Source: Actinomycetes bacterium | GTDB lineage: Bacteria; Actinomycetota; Thermoleophilia; BMS3ABIN01 | Direction: 5' to 3' | Assembly (NCBI GenBank): GCA_024276735.1 | Contig: JAJRWQ010000064.1 | Span: forward strand, 1 to 38,014 | Length of the DNA: 38,014 nucleotides | In this document: positions 36,002-38,014 of the stretch, piece after piece | How the letters are laid out: each line of letters starts with the position of its first letter | Numbering within the stretch: position 1 is the stretch's first letter | Notes under the pieces: generated by a model | What the model was told of the DNA's origin: nothing | The model's database searches: none | Seen by the model: the letters and a program-made list of their open reading frames with translations, nothing else | Program-made: the position numbers and the translations under genes

Positions 36002-38014
36002 TCAGTCGAGCACCGTGCCCAGCGTCTCGTTGAAGAAGCCGTTGTAGAGCACCCGCTGCGAGGCCATCACGTCGCGGCGGTCGGCGGCATTGTTCCAGTC
36101 GCCGCCGTCGACGTAGGCGCGCACCTCCACCGGCCCGTCCATGTAGCTGCCGAAGCGGGGGGTGACGCGCTCGCCCGGTCCCAGCGTCCACACGTCGGGC
36201 TTGGCGGGGTCGTTGTCCTCGTGCATGCGGTTGCCGTTGATCCAGACCTCCACCCTGATGGTCTCGGTGGTGGAGGGATTGGCCACCAGCACCCAGTTGA
36301 CCATGCCCAGGCTGAGCTGGTCGTACCAGGTCCAGTGGTAGCTGCTGTCGAGCTGCGTGTACGGGTAACCCATGACCTCGCCGAACGACGGGCCCCAGGT
36401 GATGCGCTGGGAGGCGATCACCTTGGCGGGCACGGAGCCGTCGATGGCGTCCTGCCAGGCCTGCACCTCCACCGGCCCGTTCATCACGTTGTCGAACTCC
36501 GGCGTCACCCGCTGGCCGGGGCCGATGATCCCCGTCTGGCAGGCGCGGTTGGGCCCGGGGTTCTGGCAGCCGCCGGCGATGTCTATCCGGTAATAGACGG
36601 CGAAGGCGGCGTTCTGGTTGGCCACCAGCACCCAGTTGCGCGAGCCCTCGCTGGCGCTGTCGTACCAGGTCCAGAGGTAGTGGTCGGAAAGCTCCTCTTC
36701 CGGCACCCCTACTGCCTCGTTGAAGGCGGTGTCGTTGTTCATCAGCACCCGCTGCGAGGCCATCACCTTCGCCGGCGTCGCCTTGGTGGCGTCGGTCCAG
36801 GCCTGTACCTCCACGGGACCGTCCATCACCCCGGGGAACTGGGGATAGACGTTCTCGTCGGGCGCCACGGTGCCGCTGTCCACCAGGGTGCCGGCGATGC
36901 GGATCTCGTAGTAGACGTCGAAGTCGTTGGGGTTGCCCACCAGCACCCAGTTGCGGTAGCCGGGGCTCAGCTGGTCGTACCAGGTCCAGTAGAAGTGGCT
37001 GGAGAGACGCTGTTCGTCGACGCCCAGCACCTCCTCGAAGGAGTTTTCCGCCCACAGGGTGCGCTGGCTGACGATGGCCTTCCTGCCGTCCAGCGAGCTG
37101 GTCTCGACGGGGCCGTCCATCAGGCCCGCGTACCTGGGAGTGATGCTGCTGCCCGCGCCCACGACGCCGCCGTTGTGGGAGGAGAGGTCCATCTGCCGGC
37201 CGCCGATGAACAGGTCGAAGCGGGCATCGTCGGGAGCGCCCACGGGGTTGGCCATCAGCACCCAGTTGCGTGCATAGAGGTTGTCGTACCAGGTCCAGAG
37301 GTAGTTGCGCGCGGTGACGAAGCTGCCGCTGACGGGAGCGGTATTGCCGCTGGCGTCGGCCACGGTGCCGCCGATGACGTGCGTTCCCGGCTGCAGGTCG
37401 TAGACCGCGCAGGCGGCGCTGCCGGCGGTGATGGTGCAGCCGCTCACCGGGTTGCCGTCGATGGTGATGTTCACCGCGGAGGTGTCGATGCCGGACTCGT
37501 TGTCCTCGAAGTAGACCACCACCACCGCGTCGGAGGAGCGCACGCAGCCGCCGGGACGAACGTCGATGACGTTCGGCGGCATGTGGTCGCCGCCGCCCGC
37601 GGCCACGTTGAACGAACCGTTGGCGCTGCCCACGTTGCCGGCGTTGTCGGCGGCATGGATCTCGACGGTATGGTTGCCCGAGGTGAGCCCGCTGACGTCG
37701 CAGATCACGCTGGCGGTGGTGACGGTGCAGCCGCCCAGGGGGCTGCCGTCCAGGTACACGGCCACCGAGGCGGCGTCCACCCCGGAGCCGGGATCATTCA
37801 GGTAGGCGCTGATGGTGGCGCTGTTGCCGCTGATGGTGCCGCTGGGCTGGATGTTGGTGATCGCCGGCGGCGTGGTGTCGGCAGCGCCGGCGCTCACCGT
37901 GAAGCTGCCGCTGCCGCTGCCCGTGTTGCCGTCGTTGTCGGCCACCGAGACATTTATCGTGTGATTGCCGTCGGCCAGGCCGGTGACATTGCAGCTCACC
38001 GTGGCGGCACCCAC
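36002..38014 (-). CDS. paralogous secreted protein (5' end beyond window): Ig-like repeats plus four WTWYD/NWVLVANP repeats
   Basis: 670 aa within the window, open to the window edge; Ig-like SGVDAASVAVYLDGSPLGGCTVTTASVICDVSGL repeats then four WTWYD repeats between 36005 and 37306. Confidence 0.82.
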   Translation of the reverse strand: MGAATVSCNVTGLADGNHTINVSVADNDGNTGSGSGSFTVSAGAADTTPPAITNIQPSGTISGNSATISAYLNDPGSGVDAASVAVYLDGSPLGGCTVTTASVICDVSGLTSGNHTVEIHAADNAGNVGSANGSFNVAAGGGDHMPPNVIDVRPGGCVRSSDAVVVVYFEDNESGIDTSAVNITIDGNPVSGCTITAGSAACAVYDLQPGTHVIGGTVADASGNTAPVSGSFVTARNYLWTWYDNLYARNWVLMANPVGAPDDARFDLFIGGRQMDLSSHNGGVVGAGSSITPRYAGLMDGPVETSSLDGRKAIVSQRTLWAENSFEEVLGVDEQRLSSHFYWTWYDQLSPGYRNWVLVGNPNDFDVYYEIRIAGTLVDSGTVAPDENVYPQFPGVMDGPVEVQAWTDATKATPAKVMASQRVLMNNDTAFNEAVGVPEEELSDHYLWTWYDSASEGSRNWVLVANQNAAFAVYYRIDIAGGCQNPGPNRACQTGIIGPGQRVTPEFDNVMNGPVEVQAWQDAIDGSVPAKVIASQRITWGPSFGEVMGYPYTQLDSSYHWTWYDQLSLGMVNWVLVANPSTTETIRVEVWINGNRMHEDNDPAKPDVWTLGPGERVTPRFGSYMDGPVEVRAYVDGGDWNNAADRRDVMASQRVLYNGFFNETLGTVLD

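Noticed and set aside
1-38014. Genome-wide reassignment of TAG to sense
   Set aside because: At least nine plausible genes here end naturally at TAG (for example mnmE ...FCIGK, parB ...GSL, nrdR, cysH ...LGYF); reading through the metallophosphoesterase TAG at 3063-3065 would fuse it to the MFS gene. Only partial, dual decoding remains possible.

Overview
High-GC bacterial chromosomal window, probably from an actinobacterial-type lineage (inference from gene content and composition). It holds about 34 supportable protein-coding genes. No rRNA, tRNA or CRISPR array was recognised. The core is an origin-type block on the minus strand: mnmE, a truncated mnmG paralogue, mnmG, rsmG, parA, parB and a roadblock-like gene. 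A perfect parS palindrome (TGTTTCACGTGAAACA) lies inside mnmG. Other recognisable genes are galT, an MFS transporter, a metallophosphoesterase, fxsA, an ABC-class ATPase, an APS/PAPS reductase, an archaemetzincin, pyrE, a DUF1848 protein, a CsoR-family repressor, a class A PBP, a DUF255 thioredoxin-domain protein, a rubrerythrin, nrdR-nrdJ with a candidate NrdR box pair, a GGDEF protein, and two large secreted proteins sharing an unusual 'WTWYD...NWVLVANP' repeat. The observations most worth following up are: (1) three genes (metallophosphoesterase, a DUF6485-like Cys-rich protein, and class II RNR nrdJ) each interrupted by one in-frame TAG with clear family homology continuing in the same frame, although TAG also ends many normal genes here; (2) the paired WTWYD-repeat surface proteins with a nearly identical exchanged DNA patch; (3) the C-terminally truncated MnmG paralogue between mnmE and mnmG; (4) heptad-repeat hairpin elements between convergent genes; (5) a CsoR-like repressor with Arg at the Cu-ligand His position. 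All calls come from reading the sequence and from remembered family motifs; no searches were run.
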